A stretch of DNA of 64,000 nucleotides from assembly GCF_000787855.1 (NCBI RefSeq), contig NZ_BBPQ01000019.1, positions 8,990 to 72,989 of the forward strand, given 5' to 3'. The position numbers and the translations under genes are program-made. Shown here one piece after another: positions 42,455 to 50,488 of the stretch. The stretch is from Streptacidiphilus anmyonensis (GTDB lineage Bacteria > Actinomycetota > Actinomycetes > Streptomycetales > Streptomycetaceae). Each line of letters starts with the position of its first letter. Within the stretch, counting starts at the first letter, position 1. The notes under the pieces are model-generated. The model saw only the letters and a list, made by a program, of their open reading frames with translations. It was not told where the DNA came from and ran no database searches.

Positions 42455-42862
42455 GTGCAGACCGTGCACCCGTTCCGCGCAGCCGTGGAGTCCCGCGACG
42501 TCGCCGCGCTCGAGGCCCTGCTGGCCGAGGACGTCGTCTTCACCAGCCCCGTCGCGTTCAAGCCCTACCCGGGCAAGGCCATCACGGCTGCGATCCTGCG
42601 CGGCGTCATGCGGGTCTTCGAGGACTTCCACTACGTCCGCGAGATCGGCGCGCCGGACGCGCGCGACCACGCGTTCGTCTTCAAGGCCACGGTGGACGGC
42701 CGCGAGGTGCACGGCTGCGACTTCCTGCACTTCGACGACGACGGCCTGATCGACGAGTTCACGGTCATGGTCCGCCCGCTCTCGGGCGCGCAGGCGCTGG
42801 CGGCCGCGATGGGCGCGCAGTTCGCCCGGATCGAGGCGGAGGCCCTCGGCGCGCTCGGGTGA
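42455..42862 (+). CDS. SnoaL-like/NTF2-fold protein
   Basis: 135 residues from GTG 42455 with AGGAGG upstream. The alpha+beta cone fold of the SnoaL family is visible: HPFRAAVESRDVAALEALLAEDVVFTSPV, PYPGKAITAAILRGVMRVFEDFHYV, HAFVFKATVDGREVHGCDFLHFDDDGLIDEFTVMVRP. Members are ketone cyclases, dehydratases or ligand-binding proteins. It is convergent with the padR-type gene. Confidence 0.85.
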   Translation: MQTVHPFRAAVESRDVAALEALLAEDVVFTSPVAFKPYPGKAITAAILRGVMRVFEDFHYVREIGAPDARDHAFVFKATVDGREVHGCDFLHFDDDGLIDEFTVMVRPLSGAQALAAAMGAQFARIEAEALGALG

Positions 42863-42872
42863 CGGAACGGCC

Positions 42873-43421
42873 TCAGCGCCGCGCGAGCACCGAGAGGACC
42901 TGCTCGCACCAGCGGACGTTCTCACGCTCGAAGGAGAGCCCCCGCATCAGCGTCAGGTACGGGCCGACCCGTTCGACGGAGGCCAGGTACTCCTCCTCGA
43001 ACCGCCCGTCCAGCAGGCGGGCGCGCAGCCGCTCGTAGCGGGCCACCTTCTCCTCCGCGTGCGCCCTGCGCGCCTCCAGCGCCACCCGCACCTCCGCCGC
43101 GTCGCCCGCGTCCACCGCCTGGACCTGGACCAGGAGTTCGTCGCGGACGGCGCCGGGGCGCGGCGGCCGCGCGGTGAACGCGCGCAGTTCGGCGCGGCCG
43201 GCCTCGGTCAGCGAGAAGAGCCGCTTGTTGGGACGGCGCTCCTGTTCCACCACGCGCGCCCGGACCAGACCGTCCGCCGCCATGCGGTCGAGCTCCCGGT
43301 AGAGCTGCTGGGGCGTCGCCGCCCAGAAGTTCGCGACCGACGCGTCGAATCCCTTGGCGAGGTCGTACCCGGACGCCTCGCCTTCGAGGAGGGTCGCCAT
43401 GATCGCGTTGCGCAGTGCCAT
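42873..43421 (-). CDS. PadR family transcriptional regulator
   Basis: 182 residues from ATG 43421. N-terminal PadR winged helix: NAIMATLLEGEASGYDLAKGFDASVANFW, then PQQLYRELDRMAADGLVRARVVEQERRPNKRLFSLTEAGRAEL. A C-terminal helical region of PadR type (Vir_act_alpha_C) follows, ending in VRWCEQVLSVLARR. It probably represses itself and the neighbouring SnoaL-like gene. Confidence 0.9.
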   Translation of the reverse strand: MALRNAIMATLLEGEASGYDLAKGFDASVANFWAATPQQLYRELDRMAADGLVRARVVEQERRPNKRLFSLTEAGRAELRAFTARPPRPGAVRDELLVQVQAVDAGDAAEVRVALEARRAHAEEKVARYERLRARLLDGRFEEEYLASVERVGPYLTLMRGLSFERENVRWCEQVLSVLARR

Positions 43422-43489
43422 GAGGCGAGGATAGTCAACTTCGCGGCCATATGAGCCGCCCGTCCAGCACGCTAGGGCAGACTCACCCC

Positions 43490-44149
43490 GTGACGATCAC
43501 CGTGCCCTACGTCTCCCAGTTCGCCTCCCCCGACCTCGTCCCCGACCTGATCGCCCGGACGGTCCCGGCCGAGGACGATCCGCGCTGGGCCGAGTCGGGC
43601 GCGCAGTCGCCGCAGGAGTACGCGTGGTGGTGTCGGCGCGTCTGCGGGATGGCGTGCCTGCGCATGGCCCTGGTGCACTGGCGCGGCGACGCGCCCGGGA
43701 CGGTCGGGCTCGCGCACGAGTGCGTCGCGGCCGGCGCGTACGTGGTGGACGGGGAGAGGGTCCAGGGCCTCATCTACGCCCCGTTCGCCGACTACGTACG
43801 CGAACGCTGGGACCTGGCGGCGACGGTCGAGACCGCTCTCGAGCCGGCGCAGGTGCGCGAGCACCTCGACGCGGGCCGCCTGCCGATGCTCTCCGTGCAC
43901 CCCTCGATCCGCACCCTCGACCCCGAGCCGCCCGCCCGGGGAGGGCATCTGGTCCTGGCCGTCGGCCACGACGACGAGGCCCTGTACGTCAACAACCCCT
44001 CCGGCTTCCCCGGCAGCCAGCACTACGCACGCGTGCCCTGGCCCGACCTGGACCGCTTCTTCGCCCGCCGGGGCGTCGTGCTGGCCGATCCCCTGACCAC
44101 GCGCGCGGCGGCCCGACCCGCCGGGCAGGCGGGTCGGGCGGCCGGGTAA
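43490..44149 (+). CDS. C39-like peptidase (papain fold)
   Basis: 219 residues from GTG 43490. An in-frame ATG at 43451 would add 13 residues without a ribosome site. The fold shows Cys in RRVCGMACLRMAL, His in GGHLVLAVGHDDEALYV and Asn in NNPSG. These are the C39-like Cys-His-Asn residues. Streptomyces homologues cut or bind peptides, but substrate and localisation are unknown as no signal peptide is seen. Confidence 0.8.
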   Translation: MTITVPYVSQFASPDLVPDLIARTVPAEDDPRWAESGAQSPQEYAWWCRRVCGMACLRMALVHWRGDAPGTVGLAHECVAAGAYVVDGERVQGLIYAPFADYVRERWDLAATVETALEPAQVREHLDAGRLPMLSVHPSIRTLDPEPPARGGHLVLAVGHDDEALYVNNPSGFPGSQHYARVPWPDLDRFFARRGVVLADPLTTRAAARPAGQAGRAAG

Positions 44150-44151
44150 GC

Positions 44152-44188
44152 GGGCAACCGGGCAACCGGGCAACCGGGCAACCGGGCA
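44152..44188. repeat. Octanucleotide tandem repeat
   Basis: GGGCAACC occurs four times perfectly (44152-44183), followed by a partial fifth unit. It lies just after the C39-like gene stop and is likely to vary in copy number between strains. Confidence 0.85.
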
Positions 44189-44209
44189 GAGCCGACCAGG
44201 CAGGGCCGC

Positions 44210-44710
44210 TCAGGCGGCGGTCGGTGCGCCGGCCACGTGGCGGTCGCCGCCGTTGTGCTGCTGCCACAGGCGGTAGACCGCCACCGCTTCCTCGCGCGGC
44301 TCGTGACGCATCGGCAGTCGGCGTTCCTCCCAGCTCTTGGCGAACTCCTCGTAGAAGTTGCCCAGTTCGAAGTACTTCCGGTCGTCCACGTAGTGCGGCT
44401 CGTAGGCGTCGCGGGTGGTGAGGAAGACGACCTCGTCCGGCGAGCAGTAGTACAGCGAGCCCAGGCACATCGGGCAGGGGTGGGCCAGGACGTAGATGGT
44501 GGCGCCGGTGAGGTGCTCGGTGCCCAGCTTGGTGCAGGCCTCGCGGATGGCGAGGATCTCCGCGTGGGCGGTGGGGTCGCCGCTCTGGGCGACCCGGTTC
44601 GGGCTCTCGGCCAGGACCCGGCCGTCCTTGACGATCACGGTGGCGAAGGGGCGGCCACCCTCGGCGACGTTGCGGCGCGCGAGGTCGACGGTGCGCTGTG
44701 CGAAGTCCAC
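44210..44710 (-). CDS. Nucleoside/guanine deaminase-like (CDA superfamily) protein
   Basis: 166 residues from ATG 44710. Zinc motifs HAE (PTAHAEILAIREA) and PCPMC (AHPCPMCLGSLYYC) define the cytidine-deaminase-like fold. The close fit to the guanine deaminase/TadA-like subgroup is suggested by the C-terminal LGNFYEEFAKSWEERRLPM. It starts 11 bases after the cynS stop, so co-transcription with cynS is likely. Its substrate in that context is unknown. Confidence 0.85.
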   Translation of the reverse strand: MDFAQRTVDLARRNVAEGGRPFATVIVKDGRVLAESPNRVAQSGDPTAHAEILAIREACTKLGTEHLTGATIYVLAHPCPMCLGSLYYCSPDEVVFLTTRDAYEPHYVDDRKYFELGNFYEEFAKSWEERRLPMRHEPREEAVAVYRLWQQHNGGDRHVAGAPTAA

Positions 44711-44721
44711 GGTGGCTCCTC

Positions 44722-45192
44722 TCAGAAGGGCTTGGTCGGCAGGTACTTGCCGTCCAGGGTGATGACGGCGCGCTCGCCGCCCTCGGGGTCGGCGACCTTC
44801 TTCACGTCCAGCCTGAAGTTGATCGCGGAGATGATGCCGTCGCCGAACTGCTCGTGGACCAGCGCCTTGAGGGTCGTGCCGTAGACCTGGAGCATCTCGT
44901 AGAAGCGGTAGATCGTCGGGTCGGTGGGGACGCCGCCGGGGATCGAGCCGCGCGTGGGGACGGTCTGGAGCAGCAGCGCCGCGTCCTCGTCGAGGCCGAG
45001 CAGTTCGGCCACCGCCTCCGCGGAGTGCTGCGGCAGGGCGTGCTGGCCGAGGACGGCCGCCGTCGTGAACGCGGGCGAGAGGCCGGCGGCGTCGGCGACC
45101 TGGTGCCAGGAGAGGTCCTTGCGGGTCTTCGCCTCGACGGCGGTGGCAGCGAGCAACTGACGGGCGGTGGGGTCGAACTGGGCGTGCAGCAT
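44722..45192 (-). CDS. cynS: Cyanate hydratase (cyanase)
   Basis: 156 residues from ATG 45192 with AAAGGAA upstream, the normal cyanase size. The N-terminal helical domain ([26 protein letters not shown]) precedes the conserved catalytic domain [38 protein letters not shown], with the active-site Arg, Glu and Ser. It converts cyanate and bicarbonate to ammonia and carbon dioxide. It works with the carbonic anhydrase upstream, which resupplies bicarbonate. Confidence 0.96.
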   Translation of the reverse strand: MLHAQFDPTARQLLAATAVEAKTRKDLSWHQVADAAGLSPAFTTAAVLGQHALPQHSAEAVAELLGLDEDAALLLQTVPTRGSIPGGVPTDPTIYRFYEMLQVYGTTLKALVHEQFGDGIISAINFRLDVKKVADPEGGERAVITLDGKYLPTKPF

Positions 45193-45470
45193 GGAAGGGA
45201 TTCCTTTCGAGGGGGTGGGGATTCGGGTCGGGGATTCAGGTGGGGAAGTCAGGTTGGGACTCGGGTCGGAGCCAGGTCGGCCCCGGGGCCCGGCACATGG
45301 CCGAGACCGAGGCCGGAGCGGGGGTCGACGCCGGGGCAAGAGCCGAGTCCGTGACCGGGATCGGAGTCGAGCGGGGGCAGGGTCGAGGCCGGAGCCGGGT
45401 CGCCGTCTCGGCGCGGGCGCGGCGTCGTCGCGGCGCGGGCGCGGCGTCGTCGCGGCGCGGGTGACGAGCC
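45193..45470. repeat. GC-rich intergenic spacer with a 22-base tandem duplication
   Basis: A 278-base spacer separates cynT and cynS. It contains loosely repeated GGTCGGG and GAGCC motifs and, at 45409-45461, two perfect copies of a 22-base unit (CGGCGCGGGCGCGGCGTCGT plus CG) and a partial third. No gene is seen. Confidence 0.7.
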
Positions 45471-46067
45471 TCAGGCGGCCAGGCGCGCGGTGGAGGCGGT
45501 CGCGTCGCGGACCTCGTCGACGCGGCCGGTCGCGATGTCGAAAACCCAGCCGCGCAGCGTGATCCGCCGCTCCGCCACCGCGCGGGCGACGGAGGGGTGC
45601 GTACGGAGGGTCGCCAGCTGCGCCAGCACGTTCTGCCGGACGAGGGCCGGGACGTCCCCGGTGGCCGCCGTCCGGGCGACCGAGGTGGCCGCGAGCCGGA
45701 GCCAGTCGGCGACCGCCGGGAGGCCGCTCAGGTCGTGGCCGTGGGCGAGCGCGGTCATCGCCCCGCACGCGGAGTGCCCGCAGACGACGACGTCCCGCAC
45801 GCCCAACGCGGCGACGGCGTACTCGATGCTCGCCGTGACCCCGTCGGCGCCCGGCGCGTAGGCGGGGACCAGGTTCCCGGCGGTGCGGACGACGAACAGC
45901 TCGCCGGGCTCGCACCCGGTGATCAGCTCGGGGACCACACGGGCGTCGGAGCACCCGATGAACAGGGTGTGCGGGGTGTGGTTCGCGGCCAGGTGGGCGA
46001 AGAGCTCCTCTCTGGCCGGGAAGACGTCCCGCTGGAATCGCGCGACGCCGTCGGCGAGGTCATGCAT
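45471..46067 (-). CDS. cynT: Beta-class carbonic anhydrase
   Basis: 198 residues from ATG 46067 with GGGAGTG upstream. Zinc ligands lie in [10 protein letters not shown] (Cys, Asp-Arg pair) and GHSACGAM (His, Cys). [11 protein letters not shown] and [18 protein letters not shown] are family signatures. In the cyanate operon it hydrates carbon dioxide to bicarbonate, the co-substrate of cyanase. It is first in the minus-strand operon and divergent from cynR. Confidence 0.93.
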   Translation of the reverse strand: MHDLADGVARFQRDVFPAREELFAHLAANHTPHTLFIGCSDARVVPELITGCEPGELFVVRTAGNLVPAYAPGADGVTASIEYAVAALGVRDVVVCGHSACGAMTALAHGHDLSGLPAVADWLRLAATSVARTAATGDVPALVRQNVLAQLATLRTHPSVARAVAERRITLRGWVFDIATGRVDEVRDATASTARLAA

Positions 46068-46134
46068 GGAATTCACTCCCTTGGATGGCGGCCTGCCCCG
46101 TGGGGCCCGACGAGATCCACCCTGCATGACCTGT

Positions 46135-46186
46135 ATCTATAGTGTCCAAGACGCAGTAAACATGCTTGGCATAGCTGACATCTATA
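46135..46186. promoter_or_regulatory. CynR-type control region
   Basis: The motif ATCTATA occurs at 46135-46141 and again at 46180-46186, the pair being 45 bases apart in locally AT-rich DNA between cynT and cynR. LysR-type regulators often bind such repeated T-N-A boxes on divergent promoters. The second copy overlaps the region where cynR translation begins. Confidence 0.45.
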
Positions 46187-46195
46187 CTTCTGTCC

Positions 46196-47137
46196 ATGGC
46201 CCTCGAACTACGCCACCTGCGCTATCTGCTCGCTGTCGCCGAGCATGGCAACTTCACCCGCGCGGCCGAGGAGCTGCACATCTCCCAGCCGACGCTCTCG
46301 CAGCAGATCAGGCAGCTCGAACGGACGCTCGGCACGCAGCTGCTGGACCGCACCGGCCGCACCGTCCGTCTCACCGACGCCGGAGACGCGTTCGCCCGCC
46401 ACGCGCGCGGCGCGCTGCGGGACCTGGCCGCCGCCGAACGCGCCGTCCACGACGTGCAGGACCTCTCACGCGGACATCTGCGCCTCGCGGTCACCCCCAC
46501 GTTCTCCGCCTACCTCGTCGGCCCGCTCACCGCCGAACTTCACGCACGCCACCCCGGCCTGACCCTGACCGTGCGGGAGACGACCCAGGAACGCATCGAA
46601 TCCGGGCTGCTGGCCGATGAGTTCGACCTCGGGATCGCCTTCCGGGGGCCCCATCTGCCCGGCGTCACGGCCGAGCCCCTGTTCACCGAGACGCTGACCC
46701 TGGTCACCGGCGCCGGCCACCGCGCAGGCAGCCCCGCCGCCGACCTCGGCGCCCCGCTGCCCGTCAGCGAACTGGCGGAGCACCGGCTGGCGCTGCTCAG
46801 CGGCGACTTCGCCACCCGCGGCCACATCGACGGCTACTTCACACGACACGGCGTCAGCCCGAACGTCACCGTCGAGGCCAACTCCATCCTGGCGCTCACG
46901 GAGGTCGTCCGGCGCGCTCCGCTGGCCACCGTCCTGCCCGCCGCCGTCACCCACGACCACCCCCACCTCACGCCGGTCCCCCTCGATCCGCCCCTGCCCA
47001 CCCGGGCCGTCGCCCTCCTCGAACGCACCGACGCCTACCGCAGCGCCGCCAGCCGCGCCTTCACCCGGCTCACCCGCGAACTCGTCCACGCCCGCGGCTA
47101 TCCGCCCGCCGCTGCTGCGGTCCCGGTCCCGTCCTGA
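46196..47137 (+). CDS. cynR: LysR-type activator, CynR-like
   Basis: 313 residues from ATG 46196. The N-terminal LysR helix-turn-helix (LRHLRYLLAVAEHGNFTRAAEELHISQPTLSQQIRQLE) is complete, followed by the effector domain beginning LRLAVTPTFSAYLVGPLTAELHARHP. The CynR name rests on its position opposite cynT and on overall fit to the CynR/CbbR-like branch. It should activate cynT-cynS in response to cyanate. Confidence 0.85.
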   Translation: MALELRHLRYLLAVAEHGNFTRAAEELHISQPTLSQQIRQLERTLGTQLLDRTGRTVRLTDAGDAFARHARGALRDLAAAERAVHDVQDLSRGHLRLAVTPTFSAYLVGPLTAELHARHPGLTLTVRETTQERIESGLLADEFDLGIAFRGPHLPGVTAEPLFTETLTLVTGAGHRAGSPAADLGAPLPVSELAEHRLALLSGDFATRGHIDGYFTRHGVSPNVTVEANSILALTEVVRRAPLATVLPAAVTHDHPHLTPVPLDPPLPTRAVALLERTDAYRSAASRAFTRLTRELVHARGYPPAAAAVPVPS

Positions 47138-47456
47138 GGCGCACGTCCGGGTCGTCGTGCTCCCAACGCGACGTTCGGCGCCGGGAGATCGGTGGCCCCC
47201 GGGGTGCCACCCGGGTGATCGGAGCGAACGCCTCACCGGTCGCCCGGTCCGTGAACGGCTCACCCAGGCGGGAACCGGCAAGCGGTTCCATCCACCGGCG
47301 TGCGAGCGGTTCCACCCACCACGGCGCGTCGCCGGCGCGAGCTCGCCGCGGACCGACGCCGGACACCGAGGCTCGGGCCGGACCCGGGGCCCCGGACGGC
47401 GACCCCAGGCGGCCGGACGCGGGCCGAACCGGGCAGGGCGGCCCCCGCGGGAGACG
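47138..47456. other. Intergenic region, no gene
   Basis: A 319-base stretch between cynR and the convergent lacI-type gene. It shows a direct repeat (AGCGGTTCCAYCCACC, near 47281-47320) and a possible weak hairpin GGTGGC/GCCACC near 47191-47211 that may end cynR transcription. Confidence 0.5.
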
Positions 47457-48521
47457 CTAGCCGACCGTCGTCGCCGTGCTGTCGCGCAGCACCAGCTCCG
47501 CCGCCAGGGCGACGCGACGGGGCTCGTCCCCCGAGGGTTCCAGCAGCAGGCGGACCGCCGCCTCGCCCGCCGCCTCCAGCGGCAGGCGTACGGTGCTGAG
47601 CGCCGGGCGCAGGTCCGCCGCGAAGGGGACGTCGTCGAAGCCGACGACGGAGACACGGTCCGGAACGGCGAGGCCGAGGTCGTCACGCAACCCCGCCAGT
47701 GCGCCGGCCGCCATCACGTCGTTGAGGACCAGCACCGCCGTCAGGTCCGGCCTGGCGCGCAGCAGGCGGACGGCGGCCACCCGGCCGCCCTCGCGGGTGA
47801 AATCGCCGACCGTCACGGCGTCGGGCGCCAGCGGCGCGCCGAGGCTGCGCAGCGCGCGGCGCGCACCGTCGAGGCGGTGGCGGACGGTCAGCAGCTCGGC
47901 CGGGCCGGAGACGACGCCGATCCGGCGGTGGCCGAGATCCCACAGCCCGCGCGCGGCCAGCCCGCCGCCGCCGCGGTTGGCCATGACGACGGTGTCCAGG
48001 TCCGGCCCGCGCTCGCCGACGCAGACGACGCGGCCGCCGTCCGCCTCGAAGCCCGCGATCTCCTCGGCCAGTCGCGCGGTCGCGTCGGCGTCAGCCGTGC
48101 CGCTGCCGGCCAGGATGACGGCGCGGGCACGCTGCGCGCGCAGGCTGCGCAGGTACTCCAGCTCCAGGCCCGGCTCGCGGAAGGTCGCCGCGATCATCAC
48201 CATCAGCCGCTGCTCACGCGCGGCGCGCATCGCGCCCGCGGCGATCGCGCCGAAGTACGGGTCGGCGACGTCGTGGACGATCAGGCCGACGACATCGCTG
48301 GTGGCACGCGCCAGGGCCTGCGCCGGCGCATTGGAGACGTAGCGCAGCTCCTGCGCCGCCGCCTCCACCCTGCGGCGCAGCTCCTCGCCGACCGTGCGCG
48401 AGCCGCTGCCGTGCAGCACGCGCGAGGCCGTGGCCAGGGAGACGCCCGCCTGCTGGGCCACCTGCTGGAGGGTCACCCCGGCGGTGTGCACGGGACGGGT
48501 CCTTGACCGTGGATTCGCCAT
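47457..48521 (-). CDS. LacI family regulator of the beta-galactosidase gene
   Basis: 354 residues from ATG 48521. The helix-turn-helix is VTLQQVAQQAGVSLATASRVLHGSGSRTVGEELRRRV, with hinge ELRYVSNAPAQALA. The effector domain includes VIGLIVHDVADPYFG-like and SVVGFDDVPFAADLRPALSTVRLPLEAAG. The perfect palindrome at 48547-48560 lies between it and the GH35 gene, so it should repress both in the absence of a galactoside. Confidence 0.92.
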   Translation of the reverse strand: MANPRSRTRPVHTAGVTLQQVAQQAGVSLATASRVLHGSGSRTVGEELRRRVEAAAQELRYVSNAPAQALARATSDVVGLIVHDVADPYFGAIAAGAMRAAREQRLMVMIAATFREPGLELEYLRSLRAQRARAVILAGSGTADADATARLAEEIAGFEADGGRVVCVGERGPDLDTVVMANRGGGGLAARGLWDLGHRRIGVVSGPAELLTVRHRLDGARRALRSLGAPLAPDAVTVGDFTREGGRVAAVRLLRARPDLTAVLVLNDVMAAGALAGLRDDLGLAVPDRVSVVGFDDVPFAADLRPALSTVRLPLEAAGEAAVRLLLEPSGDEPRRVALAAELVLRDSTATTVG

Positions 48522-48546
48522 GACCGTACGGTACCGGGAAAGCGAG

Positions 48547-48560
48547 GGAAAGCGCTTTCC
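48547..48560. promoter_or_regulatory. LacI-type operator
   Basis: GGAAAGCGCTTTCC is a perfect 14-bp palindrome with the central CG of LacI operators. A further GGGAAAGCG half-site lies at 48536-48544. The operator is 30 bases from the beta-galactosidase start and 26 bases from the regulator start. Confidence 0.85.
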
Positions 48561-48589
48561 ACTCACCGCCCCGGAACGGACTGAACGCC

Positions 48590-50413
48590 GTGTTCCTCAC
48601 CACCACCGACGACGGCTTCCTGCGCGACGGCCGTCCGCACCGGGTCGTCTCGGCCGCGGTCCACTACTTCCGCATCCGCCCCGAGCTCTGGCGCGACCGG
48701 CTGGAGCGGCTTCGCGCCATGGGCGTCAACACGGTGGAGACGTACGTCGCGTGGAACGTCCACGAGCGTGAGCGCGGCCGGTTCGACTTCGCCGGCGCGC
48801 AGGACGTGGCCGGGTTCGTCCGGCTCGCGGGCGGGCTCGGCCTCGACGTGATCGTGCGGCCCGGTCCCTACATCTGCGCCGAGTGGGAGGCGGGCGGCCT
48901 GCCCGCCTGGCTGCTCGCCGATCCGGCCGTCCGCCTGCGCCGCACCGACGCGACGTACCTCGCCGCCGTCGACGCCTGGTTCGACGCACTGCTGCCGCAG
49001 CTGACGCCGCTTCAGGCCGAGGCGGGCGGGCCGGTCGTGGCGATGGCCGTGGAGAACGAGTACGGCAGTTTCGGCAACGACACCGCGTATCTGGAGCACC
49101 TGCGCGACGGACTGCTCCGGCGCGGCGCCACCTGCCTGCTCTTCACCGCCGACGGCGCCGAGGACTGGTTCCAACTCGGCGGCAGACTACCGGGCGTGCT
49201 GACCACCGGCACCTTCGGCTCGCGCCCGCAGGAGGCGCTGGACTGCCTGCGCCGGCACCAGCCGGACGGGCCGCTGGTCTGCATGGAGTACTGGCACGCC
49301 TGGTTCGACAGCTGGGGTGAGCCGCACCGGGTGCGCGAGGCGGCCGAGGCCGCGCAGGTCCTGGACACCCTGCTGGCGGCCGGTGCCTCGGTCAACCTCT
49401 ACATGGGCCACGGCGGCACCAACTTCGGCTGGTGGAACGGCGCCAACTGCTACGACGGCCGCTACCTCCCGATCACCACCAGCTACGACTACGACGCGCC
49501 CGTCGGCGAGGGCGGCGAGCTCAGCCCCAAGTTCCACGCCTTCCGGGAGGTGATCGCACGTCACACCGGCCCGGTCGCCAACCCGTTGCCGCCGACGCCC
49601 GCACGGCTCGCGCCCCGCCGGATCGAGGGGCCGGCGGGCCGCGTCGCCCTCTTCGACTGCCTCGACCTGCTCGGCGACGCGGCCCGGCGGCTGGAGCCCG
49701 AACCGATGGAGGCGCTGGGCCAGTCGACCGGGCTCATCCTCTACCGCACCAGGCTGCGCGGCCCGTTGGCCACCGCGGACCTGCGGATCGACGGGCTGGC
49801 CGACCGCGCCCAGGTGTTCCTCGACGGCCGCGAGCTCGGCACGCTGCACCGCAACGAGCCGCTCGGCGCGGTGCCGCTGACCGTTCCGGCCGACGGCGCC
49901 CGCCTGGACGTGCTCGTGGAGAACCAGGGGCGGGTCGACTACGGCCCGCAGCTGGCCGACCGCAAGGGCATCACGGGCGGGGTCCGGCTGGAGCGGCAGT
50001 ACCAGTTCGGTTGGGAGATCCGCCCGCTCCCGCTCGACCCGCTGCCCGAGCTGCCGTACTCCCAGGAGAATCCGACGGATCCGCCGGCGCAGTCGGATCC
50101 AGCGGATCCGGCGGGCCAGGCCGCCTCCGGCCCCGCCTTCCACCGTTTCGAGCTGGACCTGGGCGAGGAGCGGCCCGCCGACGGCTTCCTGGCCCTGCCG
50201 GGCTGGACCAAGGGCATGGTCTGGCTCAACGGCTTCGCTCTCGGCCGATACTGGGAGATCGGCCCGCAGCGCACCCTCTACGCCCCCGCGCCGCTCTGGC
50301 GGCCGGGACTCAACGAGGTCACCGTCCTGGAACTGCACAGCCCCGGCCGGGGCCTGGAGCTGCGGGACGCTCCGGACCTCGGCCCGACCGATCCCGCGCC
50401 GGAGGGCTTCTGA
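48590..50413 (+). CDS. GH35 beta-galactosidase (intracellular)
   Basis: 607 residues from GTG 48590, no signal peptide. The GH35 barrel has VVSAAVHYFRIRPELW, VIVRPGPYICAEWEAGGLPAWL, VENEYGSFG with acid/base Glu157, and CMEYWHAWFDSWGE with nucleophile Glu233. Two C-terminal jelly-roll domains follow (PEYSQ... region and WLNGFALGRYWEIGPQRTLY). It removes terminal beta-galactose from imported oligosaccharides. No transporter is adjacent. Confidence 0.93.
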   Translation: MFLTTTDDGFLRDGRPHRVVSAAVHYFRIRPELWRDRLERLRAMGVNTVETYVAWNVHERERGRFDFAGAQDVAGFVRLAGGLGLDVIVRPGPYICAEWEAGGLPAWLLADPAVRLRRTDATYLAAVDAWFDALLPQLTPLQAEAGGPVVAMAVENEYGSFGNDTAYLEHLRDGLLRRGATCLLFTADGAEDWFQLGGRLPGVLTTGTFGSRPQEALDCLRRHQPDGPLVCMEYWHAWFDSWGEPHRVREAAEAAQVLDTLLAAGASVNLYMGHGGTNFGWWNGANCYDGRYLPITTSYDYDAPVGEGGELSPKFHAFREVIARHTGPVANPLPPTPARLAPRRIEGPAGRVALFDCLDLLGDAARRLEPEPMEALGQSTGLILYRTRLRGPLATADLRIDGLADRAQVFLDGRELGTLHRNEPLGAVPLTVPADGARLDVLVENQGRVDYGPQLADRKGITGGVRLERQYQFGWEIRPLPLDPLPELPYSQENPTDPPAQSDPADPAGQAASGPAFHRFELDLGEERPADGFLALPGWTKGMVWLNGFALGRYWEIGPQRTLYAPAPLWRPGLNEVTVLELHSPGRGLELRDAPDLGPTDPAPEGF

Positions 50414-50488
50414 GCGCGCCCGCCACCGGGCTCGCCCTGCTCGACGCGTCGCGCGGGATCGGTCGCCTCCTGCCTCGGGGTCCGACTG

